From assembly GCF_028898845.1 (NCBI RefSeq), contig NZ_CP118574.1:7427001-7491000 (forward strand): a DNA stretch of 64,000 nt. The letters run 5' to 3'. The notes under the pieces are model-generated. The model had not been told where the DNA came from. It saw only the letters and a list, made by a program, of their open reading frames with translations, and searched no databases. The translations under genes and the position numbers were made by a program. This DNA is from Streptomyces sp. WZ-12 (GTDB lineage: Bacteria > Actinomycetota > Actinomycetes > Streptomycetales > Streptomycetaceae). This document shows, in pieces, positions 8,625 to 15,970 of the stretch; positions within the stretch are counted from its first letter, which is position 1; every line of letters begins with the position of its first letter.

Positions 8625-9224
8625 CTAACCCTGATCGATGCCGAGCGCGGCGGCCAGCTTCCGCCTGCCCCGGCTCGCGTACGAACGCACGGTGACCTCG
8701 TCCACCCCGAGCAGCGCGGCGATCTGCGCGTCGCCGTACCCGATGACGTGCCGCAGCACGATCACGTCGCACTGCCGCTCGGGCAGCCGCGCGATCGCCG
8801 CATAGAGCCCCAACTGGCTCTCCAACATGGCGAACTGCTGTTGGCACTCGCGCAGCAGTGCCTGGGTGACGACGGCGAAGGCGGCGGTCTCGGTGAGCGC
8901 GGTCGGCTGCCGCCGGTCGTAGAGCCACTCGGTGACCCGCTCCTTGAGCACCGACCATGCGTACGCCTCCACCGACGCCTGCCGTAACGCGTGCGGCCAC
9001 ACCCGGCCCAACTGCTCGTACGCCGCCAGGGTCACCTCGCGGGCGGCGGTCCGGCTGCCGGTGTGCAGATAGGCGTAGGCCAGCCACTTGCGGGCGTGGG
9101 TCGCCAAGAACGCCTCGAAGGTGAGCGCCAACTCCGGCCCCGATTCCTGGGGAACGGCTATCTCCGCCATGACAGCAGGGGCCGGCCTTCTGGCCGGCAG
9201 AAGTCGGTCCCGGTCTGTGCTCAC
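8625..9224 (-). CDS. RNA polymerase sigma factor, ECF-like
   Basis: 199 aa. The N-terminal half resembles region 2 (FEAFLATHARKWLAYAYLHT), weakly conserved. The C-terminal region 4 is clear: LPERQCDVIVLRHVIGYGDA, then IAALLGVDEVTVRSYASRGR, ending in a helix that would contact the -35 element. GTG 9224 is favoured because GAGGA lies upstream; ATG 9170 is an alternative with no clear ribosome binding site. It is probably cotranscribed with the hypothetical gene at 7821-8585. The 385 bp upstream is non-coding and likely carries its promoter. Its regulon is unknown. Confidence 0.85.
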   Translation of the reverse strand: MSTDRDRLLPARRPAPAVMAEIAVPQESGPELALTFEAFLATHARKWLAYAYLHTGSRTAAREVTLAAYEQLGRVWPHALRQASVEAYAWSVLKERVTEWLYDRRQPTALTETAAFAVVTQALLRECQQQFAMLESQLGLYAAIARLPERQCDVIVLRHVIGYGDAQIAALLGVDEVTVRSYASRGRRKLAAALGIDQG

Positions 9225-9609
9225 GCGCCGTCCTCGTTCCCGTCGCCGTGCACCGCCGCAGCTTCACCGAGGACGGTGGCCGCGCCGGGAGGACGGTCTG
9301 TCCTCACCTTCCAATCAACAGGAAACCCCGCTGATTTGTGGCACCGGGCGACAGATATTCCTGCGCTCCGTACGCAGATGACTACTCCTGACCGGGAACG
9401 ATCAAAACCCGCGCCCCGGTGTGCGCCATGCGACCACCGTCCGCCCGGCGCACACCGGTGACGACCCCGCGCGCACAGCGTTTCCGGCGCATGAACACGG
9501 GCGCGCAGGGCAGGGTGCTGCTACGACAGCGCTCCCGGCGGCGGAGCGGGGCAGCGGCGGGGGCCGGCGGCCGATCGGCGCCCCGTCCGGCGGCGGGAGG
9601 CAGTGCGCC
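9225..9609. other. Intergenic region between sigma factor and methyltransferase genes
   Basis: 385 bp with no credible gene. The left part is A/T-richer than its surroundings (around 9310-9380) and holds a short inverted repeat CTGCG/CGCAG at about 9361-9378. It must contain the divergent promoters for the sigma factor and the methyltransferase genes; I cannot place them with confidence. Confidence 0.35.
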
Positions 9610-10428
9610 ATGACCGAGCACGAGCCCGTGGTGGACCTGAAGTTGGACCGGGCGCACTCGGCCCGGATCTACGACTACATGCTGGGCGGCAAGACCAACT
9701 TCCTGGCCGATCGGATGGCCGCCGGCCGGGTCCTGGGCGTCTTCCCCGCCGCCCTGGTGGCCGCCCGGATCAACCGCGAGTTCATGCACCGGGCGACCCG
9801 GCACCTCGCCGCCGCCGGCCTGCGCCAGTTCCTGGACATCGGCACCGGCATCCCCACCCCGCCCAACCTCCACGAGATCGCCCAGGGCGTCGCCCCCGCC
9901 GCCCGCGTCGTCTACACCGACAACGACCCCATCGTGCTCGCCCATGCCGCGGCCCTGCTGCACGGCACCCCCGAGGGCCGCACCGCCTACGTCCCGGCCG
10001 ACGTCACCGACCCCCGCAGCATCCTGTCCGCCCCGCACCTCCGCGCCACCCTCGACCTGACCCGCCCGGTCGCGCTCAGCCTCAACGCCCTGATGCACTT
10101 CGTCACCGACGACGGCCAGGACCGCGCGCACACCGTCGTCGAGACCCTCAAGTCGGCCCTGACTAGCGGCAGTACGCTGGCGATGACGCACGCCACCCAG
10201 GACTTCAGCCCCGGCACCATGCAGCGGCTCATCGACATCTACCGCGACGCGGGCACCGAGTTGCAGCTCCGCACCCGCGCCGAGTTCCTCCGCTTCTTCG
10301 ACGGCTGGGAACTGCTCGACCCGGGCATCGCGCTCTCCCACCAGTGGCGCCCCGAGCGCCCCGAGGACGCCACCCACGTCACCGACGCCGAGGCCGCCTG
10401 CTACGCCGCCGTCGCCCGCAAGCCCTGA
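9610..10428 (+). CDS. SAM-dependent methyltransferase (DUF574/PF04672)
   Basis: 272 aa, normal family length. The diagnostic N-terminus is present: HSARIYDYMLGGKTNFLADR. The SAM-binding loop FLDIGTGIPTPPNLHEIA follows at about residue 75, then VVYTDNDPIVLAHA. This family is greatly expanded in Streptomyces and its substrates are unknown. The start ATG 9610 is set by GGGAGG 10 bases upstream and by the family's usual N-terminus; the frame is open further left but without coding character. It is convergent with dhaM, only 16 bp away. Confidence 0.9.
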   Translation: MTEHEPVVDLKLDRAHSARIYDYMLGGKTNFLADRMAAGRVLGVFPAALVAARINREFMHRATRHLAAAGLRQFLDIGTGIPTPPNLHEIAQGVAPAARVVYTDNDPIVLAHAAALLHGTPEGRTAYVPADVTDPRSILSAPHLRATLDLTRPVALSLNALMHFVTDDGQDRAHTVVETLKSALTSGSTLAMTHATQDFSPGTMQRLIDIYRDAGTELQLRTRAEFLRFFDGWELLDPGIALSHQWRPERPEDATHVTDAEAACYAAVARKP

Positions 10429-10444
10429 GACCGCCCCGCCGAGC

Positions 10445-10858
10445 TCACTGCTTCCGGTAGCCGTACGCCTCCTCGGCCGACGCCACCACGGCCGCCAGGT
10501 CCGCCCCAGCCGACGCGCTGACCACGGCGGCCACCGCCCCCTCGACGAACGGGGCGTCCACCAGCCGCGCGCCGTCCGGGAGTTCATCGCCCTCGGCGAG
10601 CAGCGCCTTCACCGTCAGCACCGCGCTCCCGAGGTCGACCAGCAGCGCCACCCCCGCGCCCCGGTCCACCTCCCGCGCCGCCGCCGCGATCAGCTCGGAG
10701 CTCGTGCCCAGCCCGCCGCCCGGGGTGCCGCCGGCCGCGGCCAACGGCACCCGTCCGCCGTCCCCGGCCAGTCCCGCCGCGAGCGCGGCGACCGACTCCG
10801 CGACCGCCTTGCTGTGCGACACCAGCACCACGCCCACCAGCGGCCCCTCGCCGCTCAT
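10445..10858 (-). CDS. dhaM: Dihydroxyacetone kinase phosphotransfer subunit DhaM (EIIA domain only)
   Basis: 137 aa. A single EIIA-mannose-type domain: GVVLVSHSKAVAESV gives the phosphorylatable His15, followed by GGLGTSSELI and LVDLGSAVLTVKALL. DhaM receives phosphate from the PEP phosphotransferase system and re-phosphorylates the ADP bound to DhaL. The E. coli protein adds HPr- and enzyme I-like domains; these are absent here, as in other Gram-positives, so the general HPr must serve it. ATG 10858 overlaps the dhaL stop codon (ATGA), which implies translational coupling. Last gene of dhaK-dhaL-dhaM. Confidence 0.92.
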   Translation of the reverse strand: MSGEGPLVGVVLVSHSKAVAESVAALAAGLAGDGGRVPLAAAGGTPGGGLGTSSELIAAAAREVDRGAGVALLVDLGSAVLTVKALLAEGDELPDGARLVDAPFVEGAVAAVVSASAGADLAAVVASAEEAYGYRKQ

Positions 10859-11469
10859 CGCGCCACCTCCGCCAGCGCCGCGAACAACAGCGCCGAGGAC
10901 GTCGCCCCCGGGTCCTGATGCCCGATGCTCCGCTCCCCGAGATAGCTGGCCCGGCCCTTCTTCGCCAGCATCGGCACGGTGGCCCGCGCCCCCTCCTCGG
11001 CCGCCGCGGCCGCCGCGTCGAGGGAGTCGCCCAGCGCCTCCACGGCCGGCACCAACGCGTCCACCATGGTCTTGTCCCCGGGCGCGGCTCCCCCGAGCTC
11101 CCGCACCGAGTCCACACCGGCCCGCAGCCCCGCCTGCAACTGGGCAACCGACACCTGGGGCGCCTCGCCCAGGCTCTTCCCGGCCCGCCGCAACAACGTG
11201 CCGTACAGCGGCCCCGACGCACCCCCCACCGTCGAGATCAACTGCCGCCCGGCGGCGACCAGTACGGCCCCCGGCGCCCCGGGCGGCTCGCTGTCCACCG
11301 CCTTCACCACGGCGGCGAACCCCCGCTGCATGTTGGCCCCGTGATCGGCATCGCCGATGGCCGAGTCCAGCTCCGTGAGCCGGTCCGCCTCCCGCTCGAC
11401 CAGCCCGGCCGCCGCGGTCAGCCACCGCACGAAGAACCCACCGTCAAGCGCCGCGTCCACCACGCCCAT
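10855..11469 (-). CDS. dhaL: Dihydroxyacetone kinase nucleotide-binding subunit DhaL
   Basis: 204 aa from ATG 11469, which has GGAGAGGGG just upstream; GTG 11472 immediately before it is possible, and the frame also reaches 11505. The Mg-ADP site is intact: DSAIGDADHGANM supplies the three metal-binding aspartates, GGASGPLYGTLL the phosphate loop, and GDKTMVDALVPA the conserved C-terminal half. DhaL carries ADP as a fixed cofactor and transfers phosphate to dihydroxyacetone held on DhaK. It follows dhaK by 74 bp and overlaps dhaM by 4 bp. Confidence 0.93.
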   Translation of the reverse strand: MGVVDAALDGGFFVRWLTAAAGLVEREADRLTELDSAIGDADHGANMQRGFAAVVKAVDSEPPGAPGAVLVAAGRQLISTVGGASGPLYGTLLRRAGKSLGEAPQVSVAQLQAGLRAGVDSVRELGGAAPGDKTMVDALVPAVEALGDSLDAAAAAAEEGARATVPMLAKKGRASYLGERSIGHQDPGATSSALLFAALAEVAR

Positions 11470-11543
11470 CACCCCTCTCCTCGAACGACAACCAGCCGAC
11501 GACACCCCATCAGTGACCCCCGGTCACCGTCCAGCACCACCGT

Positions 11544-12536
11544 CTACCGCCCCCACCGCAGCCCGACCGTCTCCACCGGCGCGTCCCACAACCGCAGCAA
11601 CTCGCCGTCCACTTGACACAACGTCACCGAACACCCGGCCATGTCCAGCGAGGTCACATAGTTCCCCACCAACGTACGGGCCACCGACACCCCGTGCTCG
11701 TCGAGCACCCGCCGCACCTCCGCGCCGAAGCCGTACAGCTCCAGCAGCGGCGTCGCCCCCATCCCGTTCACCAGCACCAGCACCGGCAACTGCGGCTTGA
11801 GGTCCTCCAGTACGGCCTCCATCGCCACGTCCGCGATCTCCCGCGAGGTCATCATCCCGCGCCGCTCCCGCCCCGGCTCGCCGTGGATGCCCACGCCCAA
11901 CTCAAGCTCGCCTTCGGGCAGTTCGAACGTCGGGCCGCCCTTCGCCGGCGTCGAGCAGGCACTCAGCGCCACCCCGAAGCTGCGCGACGAGGCCACGACC
12001 TGCCGGGCCACCGCCGCCACCCGCTCCAGCGGCATCCCCTCCTCGGCCGCCGCCCCCGCGATCTTCTCCACGAACAGCGTCGCCCCGGTGCCGCGCCGCC
12101 CGGCCGTGAAGGTCGAGTCGCGCACCGCGACATCGTCGTCCACCAGCACGCTGGCGACCTGCACCCCCTCGTCCTCCGCCAGCTCCGCCGCCATCCGGAA
12201 GTTCAGCACGTCGCCGGTGTAGTTCTTCACCACGAACAGCACCCCGCGCCCGCTGTCCACCGCCGCCGCGGCCCGCACCATCTGATCGGGCACCGGCGAG
12301 GTGAACACCTCGCCCGGACACGCCGCATCCAGCATCCCCGGCCCCACGAACCCCCCGTGCAACGGCTCGTGCCCACTCCCGCCGCCGGAGATCAGCGCCA
12401 CCTTCCCGGCCACCGGCGCGTCCCGCCGCACGATCACCCGGTTCGCCACGTCCACCACCAGCTCCGGATGCGCCGCGGCCATGCCGCGCAGGGCGTCCGA
12501 CACCACCGTCTCGGGGACGTTGATCAGCATCCTCAC
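11544..12536 (-). CDS. dhaK: Dihydroxyacetone kinase substrate-binding subunit DhaK
   Basis: 330 aa. Contains GGGSGHEPLHGGFVG and, near residue 210, GVGIHGEPG, whose His forms the covalent hemiaminal with dihydroxyacetone. VLVNGMGATPLLELY lies in the C-terminal half. The complex makes dihydroxyacetone phosphate, feeding glycolysis from glycerol or dihydroxyacetone. I choose GTG 12536 because AGGAGG lies 5 bases upstream; ATG 12530 two codons later is 11 bases away. First gene of dhaKLM; no glycerol dehydrogenase or DhaR/DhaS regulator is adjacent. Confidence 0.93.
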   Translation of the reverse strand: MRMLINVPETVVSDALRGMAAAHPELVVDVANRVIVRRDAPVAGKVALISGGGSGHEPLHGGFVGPGMLDAACPGEVFTSPVPDQMVRAAAAVDSGRGVLFVVKNYTGDVLNFRMAAELAEDEGVQVASVLVDDDVAVRDSTFTAGRRGTGATLFVEKIAGAAAEEGMPLERVAAVARQVVASSRSFGVALSACSTPAKGGPTFELPEGELELGVGIHGEPGRERRGMMTSREIADVAMEAVLEDLKPQLPVLVLVNGMGATPLLELYGFGAEVRRVLDEHGVSVARTLVGNYVTSLDMAGCSVTLCQVDGELLRLWDAPVETVGLRWGR

Positions 12537-13033
12537 GGGTACCTCCTGGAGACTCGACAGCCGGTGCTCCGACCAGCGTTCGCGCTGCTGACTTCCCTGA
12601 ACGACCATCGGCCAATCGGGTGACGCCCTTCCTACGCGACTGCCTCGGGGGGATCAAGTATCGGGCCGGCAGGGGGCGACCGCAGCGTCACGCGGGGCCC
12701 GTTGGGCCGCAGAACTGGCGCCTCCCTGGGCGCTGTGCGCTCCGTCCTCACCTGAACGGCGGCGCCCGCGCCCCGCCCGACGCCGGACGGCACGGCGTGG
12801 CGCCGACCGGTGTCGCCTGGTGCCACGTGGCGCCGTCCGGTGTCGGGCGGTGCCGTCCGGTGTCACGTGGCGCCATTCCGTGCCATCGGAGAGCGAGGGG
12901 GAGGCGTGGCGCCATCGCTGCTCGGCCCGGCCCCTCGACGTTTTCCCAGGTCAGGGGGGTGAATTTGGGCTGGCCCCGCGTCCGGTGCCATGCGCGCTTG
13001 CGCATGGCGCCATCATGGTGCCATGATGACGTC
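12537..13033. promoter_or_regulatory. Long upstream region with repeated TGGCGCC elements
   Basis: 497 bp without a gene, between dhaK and the ribbon-helix-helix gene. CGTGGCGCC occurs at 12796-12804, 12826-12834, 12866-12874 and 12905-12913, and the palindrome ATGGCGCCAT at 13004-13013. GGTGCC elements are interspersed. Close to the start come an ATGCGC/GCGCAT inverted repeat (about 12990-13005), TCATGG-TG-CCATGA (about 13013-13026) and the perfect palindrome TGACGTCA (13027-13034), which overlaps the start codon. Ribbon-helix-helix proteins bind such iterated sites, so autoregulation is likely. Promoter: TTGCGC (12998-13003), 18 bases, CATGAT (13022-13027), then 6 bases to ATG. Confidence 0.5.
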
Positions 13034-13552
13034 ATGGACCTCACTCCGTATGTCGAGACCCTCCGCCGTGAACTCGCGGTGGCCGCCGAAGCCGGCGGGG
13101 AAGACGCCCGCGAGCTGGCCGAGCGGCTCACCGCCCCGCTGGAGTCGGCGACCCGGCTGACCATGCTCAACGTGCTCTCCGCCGCGATGGACGAGATCAC
13201 CCGCGAGCTCGCCCCCGGCTCGGTCGACGTACGGCTGCGCGGGTTGGACCCCGACTTCGTGGTGACGCCGCCGCCCACCGGCGGCGGCCCCGCGGAGGCG
13301 GCCGCCCCGCCCGTCGAACCGCTCGCCGCGCCGACGCCCGCCGACGGCGACGAGGGCGGCACCGCCCGCGTCAACCTGCGGCTGCCGGCGCACCTCAAGG
13401 CGCGCGCCGAGGAGGCCGCCGGCCGCGAGGGCCTGTCGGTCAACGCCTGGCTGGTGCGCGCGGTTTCGGCCGCGGTCGGCGGCGGCGCGCAGCCGCGGGC
13501 GACGGAGCGGACCCGCAGCATGGGGCAGAGCTTCACGGGCTGGGTGCGCTAG
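13034..13552 (+). CDS. Ribbon-helix-helix (HicB/Arc-like) DNA-binding protein
   Basis: 172 aa. The N-terminal half (MDLTPYVETLRRELAVAAEA on) is helical and Ala/Glu-rich. A Pro/Ala linker at about 90-115 leads to a C-terminal ribbon-helix-helix: RVNLRLPAHLKARAEEAAGR, then EGLSVNAWLVRAVSAAV. It resembles the HicB-type antitoxin C-terminus, but no HicA toxin is nearby. The next gene, 84 bp downstream, is a DUF4097 protein, and I recall this pairing as common in Streptomyces. The start ATG 13034 has no ribosome binding site; a -10-like CATGAT ends 6 bases upstream, so the transcript may be leaderless. Confidence 0.8.
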   Translation: MDLTPYVETLRRELAVAAEAGGEDARELAERLTAPLESATRLTMLNVLSAAMDEITRELAPGSVDVRLRGLDPDFVVTPPPTGGGPAEAAAPPVEPLAAPTPADGDEGGTARVNLRLPAHLKARAEEAAGREGLSVNAWLVRAVSAAVGGGAQPRATERTRSMGQSFTGWVR

Positions 13553-13636
13553 CCGCGCCCCGCTCCGCACCACTTCACTTCTCTCACGTCCCCCACTGGC
13601 GGGGACGGCCCAAGGACTCATGAGGACGGTACGGCC

Positions 13637-14485
13637 ATGCCTTCTTTCGACACTCCCGAACCGATTTCGACCACCGCCCACCTGACCGCCGGCTCCCTGC
13701 GGTTCTCCGCCGGCGACCGCGCCGACACCGTCGTCGAGGTGCGCCCCCGCGATCCGAAGAAGGACGTGGACGTGCGGGCCGCCGAGGGGACCGAGGTCAC
13801 CTACGCCGGCGGCGTGTTGACCGTCCGGACGCCCAAGCAGCGCTACCTCCTCGGGCGCACCGGCACCGTCGACGTGACCGTCGAGCTGCCCACCGGCTCG
13901 CACGTCGAGATGACCGGCGACTGGGCCCAACTGCTCGGCGAGGGGCGGCTCGGCGAGGTCCGCGTGAAGAAGCTCGCCTCGGGCGACGTGCGGCTCGACG
14001 CCACCGGACCGCTCCAACTGAACGTGGCGCACGGCTCGATCACCGTGGACCGGGTCGAGGGCCTGGCCGAGATCGCCACCAGCTCCGGCAGCCTGCGCGT
14101 CGGCACCGTCAACGGCCCCGCCGTCCTGAAGAACTCGCACGGCTCCACGGTCGTCGGCGCCGCCATCGGCGAGCTGCGGGTGAGCGGTGCCCACGGCGAC
14201 ATCGACATCCAGCGCGCCGAGGACTCGGTCGCCGTCACCGCCGCCCACGGCACCCTGCGGGTCGGCGAAGTGGCCCGCGGCACCGTCCAGTTGGAGAACT
14301 CCTACGGCGCCATCGAGGTCGGCATCCGCGAGGGCACCGCCGCCTGGCTCGACGTGAGCTCCGAGCGGGGCCAGGTGCGCAACACGCTCGACGCCTCCGA
14401 GAGCCCGGCGGAGGCCGAGGACACCGTCGAGGTCCGCGCCCGCAGCCGCTACGGCAACATCGACGTGCGCCGCGCCCGCGTCTGA
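13637..14485 (+). CDS. DUF4097 beta-strand repeat protein
   Basis: 282 aa with no signal peptide and no transmembrane helix. It is built of repeated beta strands of the DUF4097 type: LQLNVAHGSITVDRVEGLAE, IATSSGSLRVGTVNGP, VLKNSHGSTVVGAAIGELRV, then VTAAHGTLRVGEVARG. This suggests a right-handed beta-helix or bactofilin-like solenoid. Function is unknown; cytoplasmic location is inferred from the lack of export signals. The ATG follows GAGGA at a usable distance. Cotranscription with the upstream ribbon-helix-helix gene is likely. Confidence 0.85.
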   Translation: MPSFDTPEPISTTAHLTAGSLRFSAGDRADTVVEVRPRDPKKDVDVRAAEGTEVTYAGGVLTVRTPKQRYLLGRTGTVDVTVELPTGSHVEMTGDWAQLLGEGRLGEVRVKKLASGDVRLDATGPLQLNVAHGSITVDRVEGLAEIATSSGSLRVGTVNGPAVLKNSHGSTVVGAAIGELRVSGAHGDIDIQRAEDSVAVTAAHGTLRVGEVARGTVQLENSYGAIEVGIREGTAAWLDVSSERGQVRNTLDASESPAEAEDTVEVRARSRYGNIDVRRARV

Positions 14486-14595
14486 CCGCCGGGACGTTCA
14501 ACCCGCCCGCTCCTAGGGCGACTTCACCCCCTCCCTCTTCGAGCTCCGCGAGTGGATGGGCGCCACACCTCTCTCTGTCATGCCTGCGTCAAAGT

Positions 14596-14621
14596 CGCAC
14601 CGTGGTGCCGCACCGTGGTGC
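14596..14621. repeat. Two tandem copies of CGCACCGTGGTGC upstream of the P450 gene
   Basis: A perfect 13-bp unit is present twice without a gap. Each unit contains GCACC-GT-GGTGC, an interrupted palindrome, so the pair looks like a double operator. It lies about 70 bp before the P450 start codon. The core GGTGCC resembles the elements upstream of the ribbon-helix-helix gene 1.6 kb to the left. Confidence 0.45.
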
Positions 14622-14692
14622 CGCGCCGCCATGCCCCACCGCAGTGCCGCGCCGCGATTCCGCACCGCATTCCCGCCACGAAAGGAAGTCCG

Positions 14693-15919
14693 ATGAGTGA
14701 CCCGATTCCCCTCCCGAACGGCCTCCCCATGGAGCGCGACGCCGGTCCGTTCGACCCGCCCCGCTACCTCACGCAACTGCGCGAGTCCCGCCCGGTCTGC
14801 CCCATGCGCTTCCCGGACGGTCACGAGGGCTGGGTCGTCACCGGTTACGAGGCGGTCCGCCAGCTCCTGGCCGACACCCGGTTCAGCTCCCGCCAGGACA
14901 TCGGCGTGCTGCACGTGCCGTACGAGACGCCCGGCATGCCCGTGCCGACCGAGCCGTCCCCGCAGGTGCCGGGCCTGTTCGTCGCCATGGACCCGCCGGA
15001 CCACACCCGGCTGCGGCGCAGGCTCACCGGCGCCTTCACCGTCAAACGCATGAAGCAGCTGGAAGAGCACATCGTCGACATCACCGAGCGGCGACTGGAC
15101 GAACTCGCGCGCATGGCCCCGCCGGTCGACCTGGTCAAGGAGTTCGCGCTGCCGGTGCCGTCGCTGGTGATCTGCGAACTGCTCGGCGTTCCCTACGCGG
15201 ACCGGGACACCTTCCAGACCAACTCCGCCACGTTCATGGAGAAGGAGGTGACGCTCGACGACAAGATGGCCGCCTACGGGGCGTTGACCTCGTACCTCGC
15301 CGAACTGGTCACCCGCAAGCGGGCCGAGCCGGGCGAGGACATCCTCTCCGACCTGGCCCGCCAGGACGACCTCAGCATCGAGGAGCTGACCGGCGTCGCC
15401 TTCCTGCTGCTGCTCGCGGGCCACGAGACCACCGCGAACATGCTGGGGCTGGGCACCTTCGCGCTCCTGGAACACCCCGAGCAACTGGCCGAACTGCGGT
15501 CCGACCCGGACCTGTTGCCCAACGCCGTCGAGGAACTCCTGCGCTACCTCTCCGTCGGCGACGTCTTCTACCGCTACGCCACGGAGGACATCGAGCTCTG
15601 CGGGGAGACGATCGGCAGGGGCTCGACCGTCGTCGTCTCGCTGCTGACCGCCAACCGCGACCCCCGGCGCTTCGAGGACCCCGACGCCCTGGACCTGCAC
15701 CGCAAGGCCCGCGGTCACCTCTCCTTCGGCCACGGCATCCACCAGTGCCTCGGCCAGCAGTTGGCCCGCATCGAGATGCGCGCCGGCTTCGCCGGGCTGC
15801 TGCGCCGCTTCCCGACCCTCGAACTGGCCGTCCCCGCCGACGAGGTGCGGCTGCGGACCGACATGAACATCTACGGGGTCCACGAACTGCCGGTCACCTG
15901 GGCGGAGTCGGCCGGTTAG
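14693..15919 (+). CDS. Cytochrome P450
   Basis: 408 aa, complete bacterial P450. I-helix oxygen-activation motif AGHETT (242-247), K-helix ExxR (Glu281-Arg284), heme-binding FGHGIHQCLGQQLAR with axial ligand Cys352. The sequence around MDPPDHTRLRRRLTGAFTVK and the overall pattern resemble the CYP105/CYP107 group of Streptomyces xenobiotic and natural-product hydroxylases; a subfamily cannot be assigned by eye. No ferredoxin gene follows, so electrons must come from a general ferredoxin. ATG 14693 has AAAGGAAG upstream. Convergent neighbour: the PucR-type regulator gene, 51 bp away. Substrate unknown. Confidence 0.93.
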   Translation: MSDPIPLPNGLPMERDAGPFDPPRYLTQLRESRPVCPMRFPDGHEGWVVTGYEAVRQLLADTRFSSRQDIGVLHVPYETPGMPVPTEPSPQVPGLFVAMDPPDHTRLRRRLTGAFTVKRMKQLEEHIVDITERRLDELARMAPPVDLVKEFALPVPSLVICELLGVPYADRDTFQTNSATFMEKEVTLDDKMAAYGALTSYLAELVTRKRAEPGEDILSDLARQDDLSIEELTGVAFLLLLAGHETTANMLGLGTFALLEHPEQLAELRSDPDLLPNAVEELLRYLSVGDVFYRYATEDIELCGETIGRGSTVVVSLLTANRDPRRFEDPDALDLHRKARGHLSFGHGIHQCLGQQLARIEMRAGFAGLLRRFPTLELAVPADEVRLRTDMNIYGVHELPVTWAESAG

Positions 15920-15970
15920 GGCAACGGGCGCGCCACCCCGCAGGGGACCTCGCCGCCCGGTGGTGAGGTC

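Noticed and set aside
13034..14485. HicAB-type toxin-antitoxin module
   Set aside because: The HicB-like protein has no HicA partner; the neighbour is a 282-aa beta-repeat protein.
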